Shown here: piece after piece, positions 18,611-27,831 of the stretch
Layout of the letters: each line of letters starts with the position of its first letter
Numbering within the stretch: the first letter of the stretch is position 1
NCBI GenBank assembly: GCA_001858525.1
Contig: LAPX01000014.1
Span: 25,278 to 89,277 of the forward strand
Direction of reading: 5' to 3'
Length of the DNA: 64,000 nt
Source: Vampirovibrio chlorellavorus
Lineage (GTDB): Bacteria > Cyanobacteriota > Vampirovibrionia > Vampirovibrionales > Vampirovibrionaceae
Made by a program: the position numbers and the translations under genes
The notes under the pieces: model-generated
Seen by the model: the letters and a program-made list of their open reading frames with translations, nothing else
What the model was told of the DNA's origin: nothing
Databases searched by the model: none

Positions 18611-19792
18611 CTAAAACCAGCGCCACTGGCTCAACAAAAAATCAACCAGCCAAAAGGCCACGGCAAAGGATGCCAGCATCTGGAAAAAGCCAGCGCCCCA
18701 CAGTCGGCGCCAAAAACCGGGATCCCCATGGGGACGTTCAGAAAACCGGGTCAGTAGTTCCCGCCCCGCCTTTAGCCCGCTTTCCAGCTGAGAGGCCGTG
18801 GGTGGCTTGGTGGTAAAGTGCCGTTGCACCCACAAGCCCAGAGGTCGCCAGTAGGAAAACACCAGCCAGGACCACAGTACTGTGTACAAAAACAACCCCG
18901 TCCCATTCAGGCGAGTGAGTCCCATGTAAAAAGACAAGCCAATCAACTGCACCCCGCCCAAAAGCACCAGCAAATTGGTGCCACAGCGGCGATGCTCCCT
19001 GGGTTGGGCGCGCACCACCGATTCTGTTAAGGGTAAATCTCGCTCCAGGGCATTGATGGTCATATGCTCGGCGGCGTGCAGGCCCGCCAACGGGCTCAAT
19101 CGAAGCAGGGTCAACATGCTCACCATCAGCAAACCCAGCTCCAGCAAGGTCTGTTCCTGCTCGGGCAAGCGCAACACCACCGGGAACATGGTCACAACGG
19201 CGCTGTACCCAATCAGCCCCACCCAGTCCATCAAGCGGGCCAAAACACCAAACAAAAGCCCAGTGGCCAGTAAGCCCGGCCAACCAGCCCCCACGTTGTA
19301 ATAACCGCTGGTCATATACACCCCCAACGGGGTAGCCAAGCCACCCACCCGACGGGGCCGCAGGGTTTTACGCACCAGCCGCAGCAAACGCTCGGCGCTG
19401 GCACACTGGCCCGTATATCGACCTTTTCCATCCACCAAGGGCACAAACGGTAAGTCGCAAGTCTCCAACACCTCGCCCACGTCCCCAACCGAAGCCTTTA
19501 GCATCAGGCAAGGCGTTAAAAACCGATCCGGCACTTCCTGATAAGCCTGATTCAGCCAATTCTGGGGTAAATTCTGAACATCCAGCAGTTGCCCCCTGGC
19601 AATGCCTCCCAAAACCTGACGATTGGTCCCCACCAGCACCACAAACTCACTCATCGAAAGACACCGCAGCACATCAGAAGCGGAGGCCGTCAAGGGCAAA
19701 GCAGGCACAGGTTCGGCCACCACCTCCGCAGTCAGCCCTGCGAAGTCGTGTTTCAGAGCGTCCATGGACTGAGCGGCAAGCGGGAAATGCAT
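18611..19792 (-). CDS. CBS-like domain fused to DUF1385 membrane protein
   Basis: 393 residues. Residues 20-135 resemble paired CBS segments (ASDVLRCLSMSEFVVLVGTNRQVLGGIARG, then CDLPFVPLVDGKGRYTG). From 147 on it is DUF1385: RVGGLATPLGVYMTSG (148-163), HAAEHMTINALE (239-250) and REHRRCGTNLL (265-275), with membrane helices between and after them. HxxEH and HRRCGT look like metal-binding or catalytic sites of a membrane-embedded enzyme of unknown reaction. CBS domains sense adenine nucleotides or AdoMet, suggesting energy-state control. The fusion is unusual. Confidence 0.8.
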   Translation of the reverse strand: MHFPLAAQSMDALKHDFAGLTAEVVAEPVPALPLTASASDVLRCLSMSEFVVLVGTNRQVLGGIARGQLLDVQNLPQNWLNQAYQEVPDRFLTPCLMLKASVGDVGEVLETCDLPFVPLVDGKGRYTGQCASAERLLRLVRKTLRPRRVGGLATPLGVYMTSGYYNVGAGWPGLLATGLLFGVLARLMDWVGLIGYSAVVTMFPVVLRLPEQEQTLLELGLLMVSMLTLLRLSPLAGLHAAEHMTINALERDLPLTESVVRAQPREHRRCGTNLLVLLGGVQLIGLSFYMGLTRLNGTGLFLYTVLWSWLVFSYWRPLGLWVQRHFTTKPPTASQLESGLKAGRELLTRFSERPHGDPGFWRRLWGAGFFQMLASFAVAFWLVDFLLSQWRWF

Positions 19793-19992
19793 AAGAGACC
19801 TTCAATTGTTAGAGTGAGTCCATTATAAACCGACCTGAGAAACACCCAATCAACAATCCCTGTCACAAGCCCCGTCACAAGTCCCCATCTGCCCCGCTTC
19901 AATCGAAACGCAGATCTCTCCCCCAATAATAGGCAGTCAGCAGACAAGCCAACAGACCATTCACCGGACAAACCGGCTTATCGGCAGTCGAA

Positions 19993-20226
19993 TTAGCTGA
20001 CTTTCAGGTTGGCGTCCGACAACAGACGATTCAGGTAGCTCATGTGTCTGGGCGGACCTTCCAGCCGGACGTTAAAGCCCCGAATTTCGTTGTTATCAGC
20101 GTAAATGGGATCAATGGCGTTGATGGCCACCTTTTTAGCCTTCTGCACGTACTTGTTCAGCAGGCCAATTTTGTGGGTGACGCGTAAATTTTCCGTCACC
20201 AATAGTTCTTGGGTCGTTGTTTCCAT
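19993..20226 (-). CDS. Small conserved-looking hypothetical protein
   Basis: 77 residues from ATG 20226, with AGGTG 8 bases upstream. Mixed alpha/beta composition with a basic centre (NKYVQKAKKVA) and IRGFNVRLEGPPRHMSYLNRLL. No signal peptide or membrane segment. A TATAAT-like box (20350-20355 on this strand) lies about 125 bases upstream. No family is recognised. Confidence 0.6.
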   Translation of the reverse strand: METTTQELLVTENLRVTHKIGLLNKYVQKAKKVAINAIDPIYADNNEIRGFNVRLEGPPRHMSYLNRLLSDANLKVS

Positions 20227-20603
20227 CCGACACACACCTATTGTTATAGAAGGAACAGAGGTTGCAGTACTTTCTTACGTAAAACAGGAATGGCAGCGGT
20301 TATAGGATGATGACTACTTTAAACATACCAGTACATTCCTCTCATCTCCATTATACGGATAGAGGATTTTTTGCGTTTATCTTGTAACAAAATTAAACGC
20401 AATTTTACATAACTTTGTACTCACCCAAAGTTTGTGTGTCTATTCAATTGTGGATGGATTCACGGCTTCAATTCAGCCCTCACAGGCCGACCGTCTGCAA
20501 CTGACCTCAAACTCTCTTGGTTCACGCTCCTTCGATACAAAAATATCCCAACAATCCGGGAAAAACGACCGGGAGCTGCGCAAGCAGCCCCAATCTAAAC
20601 CTT
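20227..20603. other. Gene-free region upstream of the 77-residue gene
   Basis: It contains the AT-rich promoter side of the small gene and, at 20559-20591, the terminator of the transaldolase gene. No open frame with a ribosome binding site was found. Confidence 0.5.
20559..20591 (-). terminator. Likely terminator of the transaldolase gene
   Basis: On the minus strand GGGGCTGC, loop TTGC, GCAGCTCCC is followed after a few bases by TTTTT (20561-20565). The stem has one bulge and the T-run is displaced, so confidence is moderate. Confidence 0.55.
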
Positions 20604-21266
20604 CTATACAGCCAACGTGGCGTTCAACTTTTCCCAATCCGCCTTGAACTGGTTCATGCCCTTCTCCGTTAACGGGTGATCATACATTTGCTTGATCACT
20701 TTAAAGGGAATGGTGGCGATATCTGCGCCAGCAGCGGCGGCCTGAGTCACATGCAAAGGGTGGCGGATACTGGCGGCCAGAATTTGGCTGGAAAATCCGT
20801 GTTGGCGCATCAAATCAACCGATTCGGCAATGATCTGCATGCCATCAAAGCCAATGTCATCCAAACGGCCCACGAAAGAGCTGATCAGTGTGGCACCGGC
20901 ATTGGCCGCCAACAGCACCTGGTTAGTAGAAAACACCAGGGTCACGTTGGTATGAATGCCTTCCTGAGAAAACCACTTCACGGCCTTCATGCCTTCCACG
21001 CAAAAAGGAACTTTCACATAAACATTGGAAGCCCAGGTGGCAAATTCCTTGCCCTCTTTAATCATCTGCTCAGCGGTCTCGCCAACCACTTCCATGCTCA
21101 CCGGGCCATCCGGCACCAGTTCACAAATTTCGCGAATGACACTTTTAACATCGCCACTGCCATTTTTGGCCAACAGGCTGGGGTTGGTAGTCACCCCGGA
21201 AATCACGCCCAAAGAGGCGGCTTCACGAATTTCTTTCAGGTCAGCGGTATCCACGAAAAGTTGCAT
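20604..21266 (-). CDS. tal: Transaldolase, TalC/FSA-type short form
   Basis: 220 residues from ATG 21266 (MQLFVDTADLKEI, the usual family start); an in-frame ATG seven codons earlier is less likely. Reaction: transfer of a dihydroxyacetone unit in the non-oxidative pentose phosphate pathway, or fructose-6-phosphate cleavage in the close FSA subfamily. GVTTNPSLLAK and the Schiff-base Lys in VYVKVPF are clear, and SSFVGRLDDIG and AASIRHPLHV match the phosphate-binding region. The short length fits the TalC group. Divergent from the secreted protein at 21745. Confidence 0.92.
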   Translation of the reverse strand: MQLFVDTADLKEIREAASLGVISGVTTNPSLLAKNGSGDVKSVIREICELVPDGPVSMEVVGETAEQMIKEGKEFATWASNVYVKVPFCVEGMKAVKWFSQEGIHTNVTLVFSTNQVLLAANAGATLISSFVGRLDDIGFDGMQIIAESVDLMRQHGFSSQILAASIRHPLHVTQAAAAGADIATIPFKVIKQMYDHPLTEKGMNQFKADWEKLNATLAV

Positions 21267-21744
21267 AATCGGATTATCATCCTTCATTCAAGCTCAATGC
21301 CATGGGGTGCTTTGCGTTCAGCCAGATCTGGACCACTCATCCTGTCCGCCCCAGTTCTAAAAGAGCGCATCTTAAGGGTACTTTCCACACAAAGCCACAG
21401 CATCTTACCAGAAAAATCATCTACGACAAAAAGGCATTGGTAAAGTTTTTTACACAAGCAAACAACCAATCAGCCAACGCCTTATTAAATAACATCCTGC
21501 CTACGGGTGGAAAATACCGCCAATGCCTCTCCTACCCCATGCAATCTCATGCTTACAGGCCAGCGCCTCAGGCATTCAGGGGATACCCGATGCCCATGCG
21601 GTAAGGTAAACTGAAAAGACCGTTCGGTTTTATGAATTTAATACCGAATGATTGATGCCAAATGACTCACAGGGAACCCGATTGCTTTTTTCTCTTCTAT
21701 ACTCTCCTCTATTAAACTAGGCCTACAATGCGGAGTTTAGCCGA
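21267..21744. other. Divergent promoter region, transaldolase / secreted protein
   Basis: 478 bases without a credible gene. It contains promoter sequences for both sides and an inverted repeat (21623-21648). Confidence 0.5.
21623..21648. promoter_or_regulatory. Candidate operator upstream of the secreted protein gene
   Basis: TTCGGT, 14 AT-rich bases, ACCGAA: perfect 6-bp arms about 100 bases before the start at 21745. Spacing suits a dimeric regulator; identity unknown. Confidence 0.35.
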
Positions 21745-22905
21745 ATGACCCACCCATCCTGTCCTCGTTTCAAGCAACGCGTTAGCAGCCTAGTGCTGAG
21801 TATGTTACTGCTTGGCAATGCGCCACTGGCCAGCCTGTCCTACGCGGAAGAGGCCGGTTCCACCGTGTTGAAGGGGAACGTCATTCAAACCAACAAACGA
21901 AACAACACCCCCACGGTGAATGAAGACGACATCAAGGCCATTCCGCCCGGCAGTACATTGGATATGGTAATTTCAACCGCCGTGACCACCGGGGTCAGTG
22001 TGGAAGGGGACGAGTTTTTCGGCAAAGTCAGCAAGGATTACACCGTAGACGGCAAGGTGGTCATTCCCAAGGGCACCATCGTGCATGGGCTGGTTGAGGA
22101 GATGGAAGGCCCCAAGCGGGCTGGCCGCAATGGCTACATCAGCACCAAGTTTGATTATATGATTACCCCGGATGGCCGTGAAATTTCCATTGAAGGCAAA
22201 AACACCACCCGGGATTCTAAAGTCAAGGCCGCCGCCAAAGTGGTGGGCCGGGCTTCCGGCTTTACCGCCGTGGGTGGCATTGCCGGTGCAGTCATGGTTC
22301 TCAAGTATGGCGGATTGGCTGCGGTAGCGGCCTCTAATGGCTATGCCCTGGCCGGTGGCGCTGCCGTTGGTGGAACCATTGGACTGACTGCCGCCATGTT
22401 AACCAAAGGCAAAAACGCCATGATCCAGCCCGGTGCTGAGATTCGGGTCAAACTGGCTGAAGATTTGCACCTGCCCACAATGAACATGCCGGATGCCTCC
22501 GCTGAAAACTATGTGCTAGAGGGCTTAAAAGTAAAAGTCGTGGGCCTTCGCTTTGACAAAGACCCCTTTGGCGAACCCACTGAAATCAATTTGACCCTGG
22601 ATGTGACCAATCACACCGAAAATACATTCTCCACCTTTGAAATCGGGCTGGAAGACGAGTATGGCAACCTGTTCTACCCCTCCCCTTTTGGTGATACCGG
22701 CATGTGGTTCAGCAAAATCACGCCCAATACGCATGTCACTAGCAATATCACCTTTAATGTGGACAACATTAAGACAGCCCATAAACTGGTTTTTTTCAAA
22801 CAGTACAGCCGAGAGCCTCTGGCCAAAATCGCCTTGACTGACGCCATGGTGACCGATAAAAAAAGCGGCCGCACCAAGAAAGCTGAACAAGCCGCCAATA
22901 ATTAG
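21745..22905 (+). CDS. Secreted protein of unknown function with central glycine-rich hydrophobic segment
   Basis: 386 residues. A signal peptide ends near SLSYA (residue 34). Residues 70-165 contain VIPKGTIVHGLVEEME and ITPDGREISIEG, a beta-rich pattern seen in TrbI/conjugal-type and capsule-type beta barrels. A Gly/Ala-rich hydrophobic part (about 170-220) follows. IQPGAEIRVKLAEDLHLP closes that module. The C-terminal 130 residues look like an immunoglobulin-type beta sandwich (INLTLDVTNHTENTFSTFEIGLEDEYG), similar to DUF4352-type folds. Probably periplasmic or surface-exposed. No specific family is assigned. Confidence 0.7.
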   Translation: MTHPSCPRFKQRVSSLVLSMLLLGNAPLASLSYAEEAGSTVLKGNVIQTNKRNNTPTVNEDDIKAIPPGSTLDMVISTAVTTGVSVEGDEFFGKVSKDYTVDGKVVIPKGTIVHGLVEEMEGPKRAGRNGYISTKFDYMITPDGREISIEGKNTTRDSKVKAAAKVVGRASGFTAVGGIAGAVMVLKYGGLAAVAASNGYALAGGAAVGGTIGLTAAMLTKGKNAMIQPGAEIRVKLAEDLHLPTMNMPDASAENYVLEGLKVKVVGLRFDKDPFGEPTEINLTLDVTNHTENTFSTFEIGLEDEYGNLFYPSPFGDTGMWFSKITPNTHVTSNITFNVDNIKTAHKLVFFKQYSREPLAKIALTDAMVTDKKSGRTKKAEQAANN

Positions 22906-23156
22906 GCTTGAAAGCAGACCACCGGCTTCTGTAAGATAGATGAACATCAAGCATGCCAAACACTACCGGCACGGCTAGCCCGTTGCTTGTAGAAAATGTT
23001 TCAGTGTGTAAGATTATTTGAGCATCTTTTGCAAACTCGTCCCTCACTGATTTTTTATTCAATGAAGAGAGCAGAGCGCTGCAAACTGTTACCGCTTATT
23101 TTGGTATTGTCTGTATCACCCACGTGAAAACATTATTGAAGGAGAAAGAACTACAT
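22906..23156 (+). promoter_or_regulatory. Long upstream region of rpsB
   Basis: 250 bases lie between the secreted protein and rpsB, enough for a promoter and a ribosomal-protein S2 leader. GCATGCCAAACACTACCGGCACGGC could form a local fold. rpsB leaders bind S2 in other bacteria; no exact match was made here. Confidence 0.3.
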
Positions 23157-23978
23157 ATGCCAGTCGCATCCCTACAAGAGTTGCTGGAAGCCGGCGTCCA
23201 CTTCGGCCACCAGGTACACCGTTGGAACCCCAAAATGAAACCCTACATCTGGGGCGAGCGCAACGGTATTTACATCATTGACTTGACCAAAACCAGCCAC
23301 CTTCTGGATCAGGCTTATGAGTTCATGAAGAAATCCGCTGCCCAGGGCAAGAAAATCGTTTTCGTGGGCACCAAGCGTCAAGCCTCCGACATCGTTGAAG
23401 AAGAATCCACTCGCTGCGGCGCCTACTTCATCAACAAACGCTGGTTGGGCGGCACCTTGACCAACTTTGAAACCATCCGCACCCGTATCAACAAGCTGCG
23501 TGAACTGGAAGAAATGCGGGACAACGGGCACTTCGAGCGTTTGGGCAAAAAAGAAGTGGCTGTATTAACCCGTCAGCTCAGCAAACTAGAGCGCTCCTTA
23601 GGCGGTATTAAAGAAATGCGCGGCATGCCCGACGTTCTGTTCGTGGTTGACCAGCGCAGAGAGTCCATTGCTGTTCAGGAAGCCACCAAAATCGGCATTC
23701 CCATTGTCAGCATGGTTGATACCAACTGCAGCCCCGACAATATTAAATATGTGATTCCCAGCAACGATGACGCCACCCGCTCCATCCGTTTGATCTGCAA
23801 GAAAATGGCCGATGCCATCATCGAAGGCAACGCCAGCCGTGAAGATCACGTGAACAAAATGCGTAGCGGTCAGGCTGGTACTGCTGTCAGCGTTGAGGAA
23901 ATGTCTGGTGAACAGGCTGCTGAAGCCGTTAAGACCGAAGAACGTGAAGTGGTCGCTGCTGCCAACCAGGAAGGTTAA
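23157..23978 (+). CDS. rpsB: 30S ribosomal protein S2
   Basis: 273 residues from ATG 23157 (AAGGAG upstream; an earlier in-frame GTG at 23124 is rejected). The sequence is canonical: [46 protein letters not shown] and [13 protein letters not shown]. It sits at the head-platform junction of the 30S subunit and helps recruit S1. The C-terminal tail after residue 235 is Glu/Ala-rich and variable. First gene of the classical rpsB-tsf pair. Confidence 0.98.
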   Translation: MPVASLQELLEAGVHFGHQVHRWNPKMKPYIWGERNGIYIIDLTKTSHLLDQAYEFMKKSAAQGKKIVFVGTKRQASDIVEEESTRCGAYFINKRWLGGTLTNFETIRTRINKLRELEEMRDNGHFERLGKKEVAVLTRQLSKLERSLGGIKEMRGMPDVLFVVDQRRESIAVQEATKIGIPIVSMVDTNCSPDNIKYVIPSNDDATRSIRLICKKMADAIIEGNASREDHVNKMRSGQAGTAVSVEEMSGEQAAEAVKTEEREVVAAANQEG

Positions 23979-24071
23979 GGCAGGCTCGGCGCTTGATGGC
24001 GCCTGAGGCAACCACCGTCATATTCAAATCATTAATTTAAAAATTGATTTTAAATAAGGAATCAATCCAAA

Positions 24072-25010
24072 ATGGAAATTACAGCATCGCAAGTGAAAGA
24101 ACTGCGTGAAAAAACCGGAGCCGGCATGATGGATGCCAAAAAAGCTCTGGTGGAAGCAGGCGGCGATATGGATAAGGCCGCAGAAGTTCTGCGCCAAAAA
24201 GGGATTGCCACTGCTGAAAAGAAAAGTGGCCGTACCGCAGCAGAAGGCCAAGTGGCTTCTCTGATTTCCGCTGATGGCAAAACTGGTGCCATGGTTGAAG
24301 TCAACTGCGAAACCGACTTTGTAGCCAAAGGCGAAGCCTTCCTGGCTATGGTGGCGGAAGTCAACCAGCAAGTGCTTGAAGATGCCCCCGCGTCGGTGGA
24401 AGCCCTGTTGGCTCAACCCAGCAAGGCCCAGGCTGGCGCTAGCGTACAGCAGTACGTGACCGAAAAAATCGCTGCCATTCGCGAGAACCTGAGTATTCGC
24501 CGCTTTGTGCGTTACCAGCGCGAAGGTCAAGGTGCCGTTCACTCCTACATTCACACCGGTGGCCGGGTGGGTGTTTTGGTGGAACTCCAGGCCAGCAAGC
24601 CGGAAACCGCTGGAACCGAAACCTTCAAGCAACTGCTGAAGGATGTAGCTATGCAAATCGCCAGCGCCGCGCCGGAGTTTGTGACCCGTGCCGACATTGA
24701 TCCTGCCGTGATTGAAGAAGAAACCCGGGTAGAAATGGGCAAGGAAGACTTGGCCAACAAACCCGAGGAGATTCGCCGCAAGATTGTGGAAGGTCGCGTT
24801 TCCAAAATTCTGGGCCAACGCTGCCTGATTGAGCAACCATTTGTGAAGGATCCCTCTCAGTCCGTAGACGATGTCATCAAGGCTCGTGCTACCGAACTGG
24901 GCGATCCGGAAGTCTCGGTGGTTCGCTTCACCCGTTACGCCTTGGGTGAAGGCATCGAGAAAAAAGAAACCAACTTTGCCGAGGAAGTGGCAGCCGCCGC
25001 CCGCGTGTAA
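24072..25010 (+). CDS. tsf: Elongation factor Ts
   Basis: 312 residues. EF-Ts exchanges GDP for GTP on EF-Tu. The N-terminal UBA-like domain (VKELREKTGAGMMDAKKALVEAGGDMDKA) and the EF-Tu contact motif EVNCETDFVAKGE are intact. The length is that of the long, two-subdomain form. It begins 93 bases after rpsB, with a short hairpin in between, and ends at a strong terminator, so rpsB-tsf forms one unit. Confidence 0.98.
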   Translation: MEITASQVKELREKTGAGMMDAKKALVEAGGDMDKAAEVLRQKGIATAEKKSGRTAAEGQVASLISADGKTGAMVEVNCETDFVAKGEAFLAMVAEVNQQVLEDAPASVEALLAQPSKAQAGASVQQYVTEKIAAIRENLSIRRFVRYQREGQGAVHSYIHTGGRVGVLVELQASKPETAGTETFKQLLKDVAMQIASAAPEFVTRADIDPAVIEEETRVEMGKEDLANKPEEIRRKIVEGRVSKILGQRCLIEQPFVKDPSQSVDDVIKARATELGDPEVSVVRFTRYALGEGIEKKETNFAEEVAAAARV

Positions 25011-25025
25011 AGCTCCTTTTGAAAA

Positions 25026-25056
25026 GCCCCTCCCCATTCCAGGGAGGGGCTTTTTT
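25026..25056 (+). terminator. Rho-independent terminator of rpsB-tsf
   Basis: GCCCCTCCC (25026-25034), 7-base loop, GGGAGGGGC (25042-25050), then six T. Perfect 9-bp GC-rich stem, 15 bases after the tsf stop. Confidence 0.95.
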
Positions 25057-25148
25057 CAGAAAATATGAATCCGCTCTATTCCTCTTGTAACCTTTAAGAC
25101 CAGCGAGTGTGCCACCCCATGACCCCGACCGACATTGAGACTTTGACC

Positions 25149-25898
25149 ATGACCCAACCAACGCCTCCCACCCAAAGCATCAAGTACAAGCGTATTCTCT
25201 TAAAAATCAGCGGAGAAGCGCTGATGGGCGATCAGGGCTTCGGCATTAAGCCGGAAGTGATCAGTCTGGTGGCTGACGAGATCGTGGAAGCGGCCTCTCT
25301 CGGTTGCGACGTAGCCGTGGTGGTGGGTGGCGGTAATATTTTCCGGGGCGTGCAAAACTCCACCAAATTGGGCATGGATCGGGCCGCAGCGGACTACGTG
25401 GGGATGCTAGCCACAATCATGAACTCCCTCATCCTGCAAGAAACCGTCAAATCAAAGGGCATGCAGGTTCGGGTGATGAGCGCCATTGGGATGGATCGCA
25501 TCGCGGAACCTTATATTCGCCTGAAAGCCGTGCGTCACCTGGAAAAAGGCCGGGTGGTCATTTTTGCGGGCGGTACCGGCAACCCCTTCTTCTCCACCGA
25601 CACCACCTCTGCCTTACGGGCCGCCGAAATTGGCGCCGATGTCATTATGATGGCCAAAAACGGGGTGGATGGCGTTTATGATAAAGACCCCAAAACCAAC
25701 CCGGATGCAGTCAAATTCGACACCCTGACCTACGATGACGTGCTGATGAAAGACCTAAAGGTCATGGATCAGACCGCAGTGACCTTGTGTAAAGAAACCA
25801 GACTGCCCATTCTGGTCTTTGACTTCAACCAGCAAGGGGCCATTAGCCAGATTTTGCAAGGCGAAACAATCGGTACCTACATCGGCGGACAGCGATAG
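25149..25898 (+). CDS. pyrH: UMP kinase
   Basis: 249 residues from ATG 25149; GTG 25107 and ATG 25119 are in-frame alternatives. It phosphorylates UMP to UDP with ATP. Signature parts: [15 protein letters not shown] (Lys/Gly phosphate loop), [54 protein letters not shown] and [15 protein letters not shown] terminator separates it from tsf, so it has its own promoter. The frr gene that usually follows is absent; the next gene points the other way. Confidence 0.95.
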   Translation: MTQPTPPTQSIKYKRILLKISGEALMGDQGFGIKPEVISLVADEIVEAASLGCDVAVVVGGGNIFRGVQNSTKLGMDRAAADYVGMLATIMNSLILQETVKSKGMQVRVMSAIGMDRIAEPYIRLKAVRHLEKGRVVIFAGGTGNPFFSTDTTSALRAAEIGADVIMMAKNGVDGVYDKDPKTNPDAVKFDTLTYDDVLMKDLKVMDQTAVTLCKETRLPILVFDFNQQGAISQILQGETIGTYIGGQR

Positions 25899-25915
25899 AG
25901 TCTTATCTAGCGGCC

Positions 25916-26104
25916 CTACTCTGGATGGGTGGCCAAATACTTGTCGTAAGCCTTACGGCCTTCGTCCCGCAAGGCGTCTGCGGCTGGCGCCAAGCCTTTG
26001 CGCTCATAAGAGAGGGCCCACTCAAAAAGCCGCTTGGCCTCTAACAGGTCATCGGAACCGAAGATACTACCGTTGAACGCCAAATCATTGATGTCAACAA
26101 CCAT
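25916..26104 (-). CDS. Small hypothetical protein, 62 residues
   Basis: GAGGTG about 9 bases before ATG 26104 supports it. The peptide is acidic then helical (DDLLEAKRLFEWALSYERKGLAPAADALRDEGRKAYDKYLATHPE), resembling a TPR-like helical pair. Convergent with pyrH, with 17 bases between the stops. No family recognised. Confidence 0.6.
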   Translation of the reverse strand: MVVDINDLAFNGSIFGSDDLLEAKRLFEWALSYERKGLAPAADALRDEGRKAYDKYLATHPE

Positions 26105-26327
26105 GTGCTCAACACCTCGCCAAAACTGTTGCTAAAAGCCAGTACAATTCGCGGAAATTTCAAAAAACAGCGTTCGCTACAGCGCTGTGTATCAATAGTT
26201 GTTTTATTTTAGCTCATGCACAATGATTTGAAAATGCCCGTATATTTTATAAATAAAACCAATACATCCGAAACTCACTAGTCACGCCTGACAATCCTAA
26301 GGCAAAGCAACGAGACAAGACAGCCTT

Positions 26328-26789
26328 TCAGTTTTCCCCAAAAAACTCGTCCAGCATTTGTTCACGATAATCCCATAGGCGCTCCAGTTGGGAACGCACC
26401 AACAGGGCGGCCAAATTCCCGGCAAGCCCGCCCGGTAAGGCGTAATGAATGACCTCCCGGATTTCCACGCCATTGGAGACCGGTTCAATAAAGTGTTTGT
26501 GCTGCCAAAACGCAAACGGCCCCAGCTTTTGCGATTCCACAAAATAAGCCATGGGTTCTACATGGGTAATTTCAGAGACCCAACGGTAGTTCAGCAAACC
26601 AAACGGCTTCATCTGATAGATTCTGAGCAGACCGGGATAAATTTCTCGGGACAGTTCATAGCTTTCATCCTGCAAATGAACCCAGTCTGGAGTGATTTGC
26701 CCCACACTGGCCGGGTTGGCGAAAAAAGCCCAGGCCACATCCACGGGAATGGGCAAGTTCTGGGATCGAATCAGACAATAAACTTTCAT
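26328..26789 (-). CDS. SRPBCC (START/Bet v1-like) ligand-binding protein
   Basis: 153 residues from ATG 26789. A longer in-frame version to 26876 exists, but the family start SQNLPIPVDVAWAFFANPASVGQITPDWV fits just after this ATG. Aromatic-rich strands (YWV/RWV, FWQHKHFIEPVSNGVEIREVIHYALP) and a C-terminal helix (RSQLERLWDYREQMLDEFF) are typical of SRPBCC domains, which hold hydrophobic ligands. Similar cyanobacterial and proteobacterial proteins are often labelled cell-division inhibitor-like without evidence. Ligand unknown. Confidence 0.85.
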   Translation of the reverse strand: MKVYCLIRSQNLPIPVDVAWAFFANPASVGQITPDWVHLQDESYELSREIYPGLLRIYQMKPFGLLNYRWVSEITHVEPMAYFVESQKLGPFAFWQHKHFIEPVSNGVEIREVIHYALPGGLAGNLAALLVRSQLERLWDYREQMLDEFFGEN

Positions 26790-26915
26790 TTCTCTATTGT
26801 GACTGATCTTTAACAATCGAGCCAGATGAACGCAGCGTTCAGCGAAGGCATCGAAAAATAGAAAAAATAGAAGCAAAGGCTACCGGTTGGGCCCCGGCAA
26901 CTCTATAATGGCTTT

Positions 26916-27728
26916 ATGGAAAGAACGTATCTTGACCAGTGCTTGAAAGACGGCCTGACGGTCCGTTGGCCGGATTCGGCCATGCCCATCAAAGTATATG
27001 TGGCTCCCTTTCGCTGGTACGAAAAATCCAAACAAAACGAGTCCTATGCCTACAACCAAATGGTATTCGACGCCTTTGAGCTGTGGAGTAAAGTCTCCGA
27101 GGGGAGAGTGCGCTTTAAGCAAGTGTCCCAGCTGGATGGATCTCAAATTGATATCAGCTGGCGACGGGTGGATCGCAAGTCGCTGGGGCATTGTCAGTAC
27201 CTGGTGAACCAGCAGTCCCTGATGTACTCAGCGGAAATTAAAATTGGCATATCCGATGGGCTGGTACACGGGCAATACAACGACATGGACGAGGTCAAGC
27301 ACACCATTCTGCACGAAATTGCCCACGCTCTGGGCTTGATTGGTCATAGCGACGGGGGCGAGGACATTATGTACGTGCCTCACCAGTATGGGGTCATCAA
27401 CATTTCCCAACGGGATATTGAAACCCTAAAGACCTTGTACAAACTCCCCCCGGCTTTCGATTACCTGGCCGTGGGTCGCAAGTTCAAGCTCAAGGAACCC
27501 TTTACGATGCATCAGGTATTGGATCGTCTGGAGGGCCGCAGCGAGGCGGAAGGCAAAAAAATCGACTTCATTCCCCCACCGCCGCCCGAAAATCCTGCGG
27601 TGCTGCAAAGCCAGCACGATATTCTCAGCCACATGGGGAAATTCCACCTGGCCACCCAGAACATCAAGGTGGACCCCACCCTGAAAAAGATGTTTATTGC
27701 CAAAAAGCAAAGTCCCCCCCCGCTTTAA
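26916..27728 (+). CDS. Matrixin-like zinc metalloprotease without signal peptide
   Basis: 270 residues. The metzincin site HEIAHALGLIGH (133-144) has three zinc His and the catalytic Glu, and the Met-turn is DIMY a few residues later. The N-terminal half matches the matrixin beta-sheet region. No signal peptide is seen, which is unusual for this normally secreted class, so export may be by another route or it may act inside the cell. The C-terminal tail (about 175-270) is charged, with a Pro run. A second, exported matrixin lies at 53237-53992. Confidence 0.88.
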   Translation: MERTYLDQCLKDGLTVRWPDSAMPIKVYVAPFRWYEKSKQNESYAYNQMVFDAFELWSKVSEGRVRFKQVSQLDGSQIDISWRRVDRKSLGHCQYLVNQQSLMYSAEIKIGISDGLVHGQYNDMDEVKHTILHEIAHALGLIGHSDGGEDIMYVPHQYGVINISQRDIETLKTLYKLPPAFDYLAVGRKFKLKEPFTMHQVLDRLEGRSEAEGKKIDFIPPPPPENPAVLQSQHDILSHMGKFHLATQNIKVDPTLKKMFIAKKQSPPPL

Positions 27729-27831
27729 ACAATCATCATATTTCGTAACAAACCCTTCAGTTATGGGGGAAACCGCCGATTCTGATTAAGGACTGATCTT
27801 TTTTGAGCCCTGCAATCTGGAAGGTGCGTAT

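Noticed and set aside
24024..25037. Long minus-strand frame across tsf
   Set aside because: It is the reverse complement of tsf; composition and residues are not protein-like.
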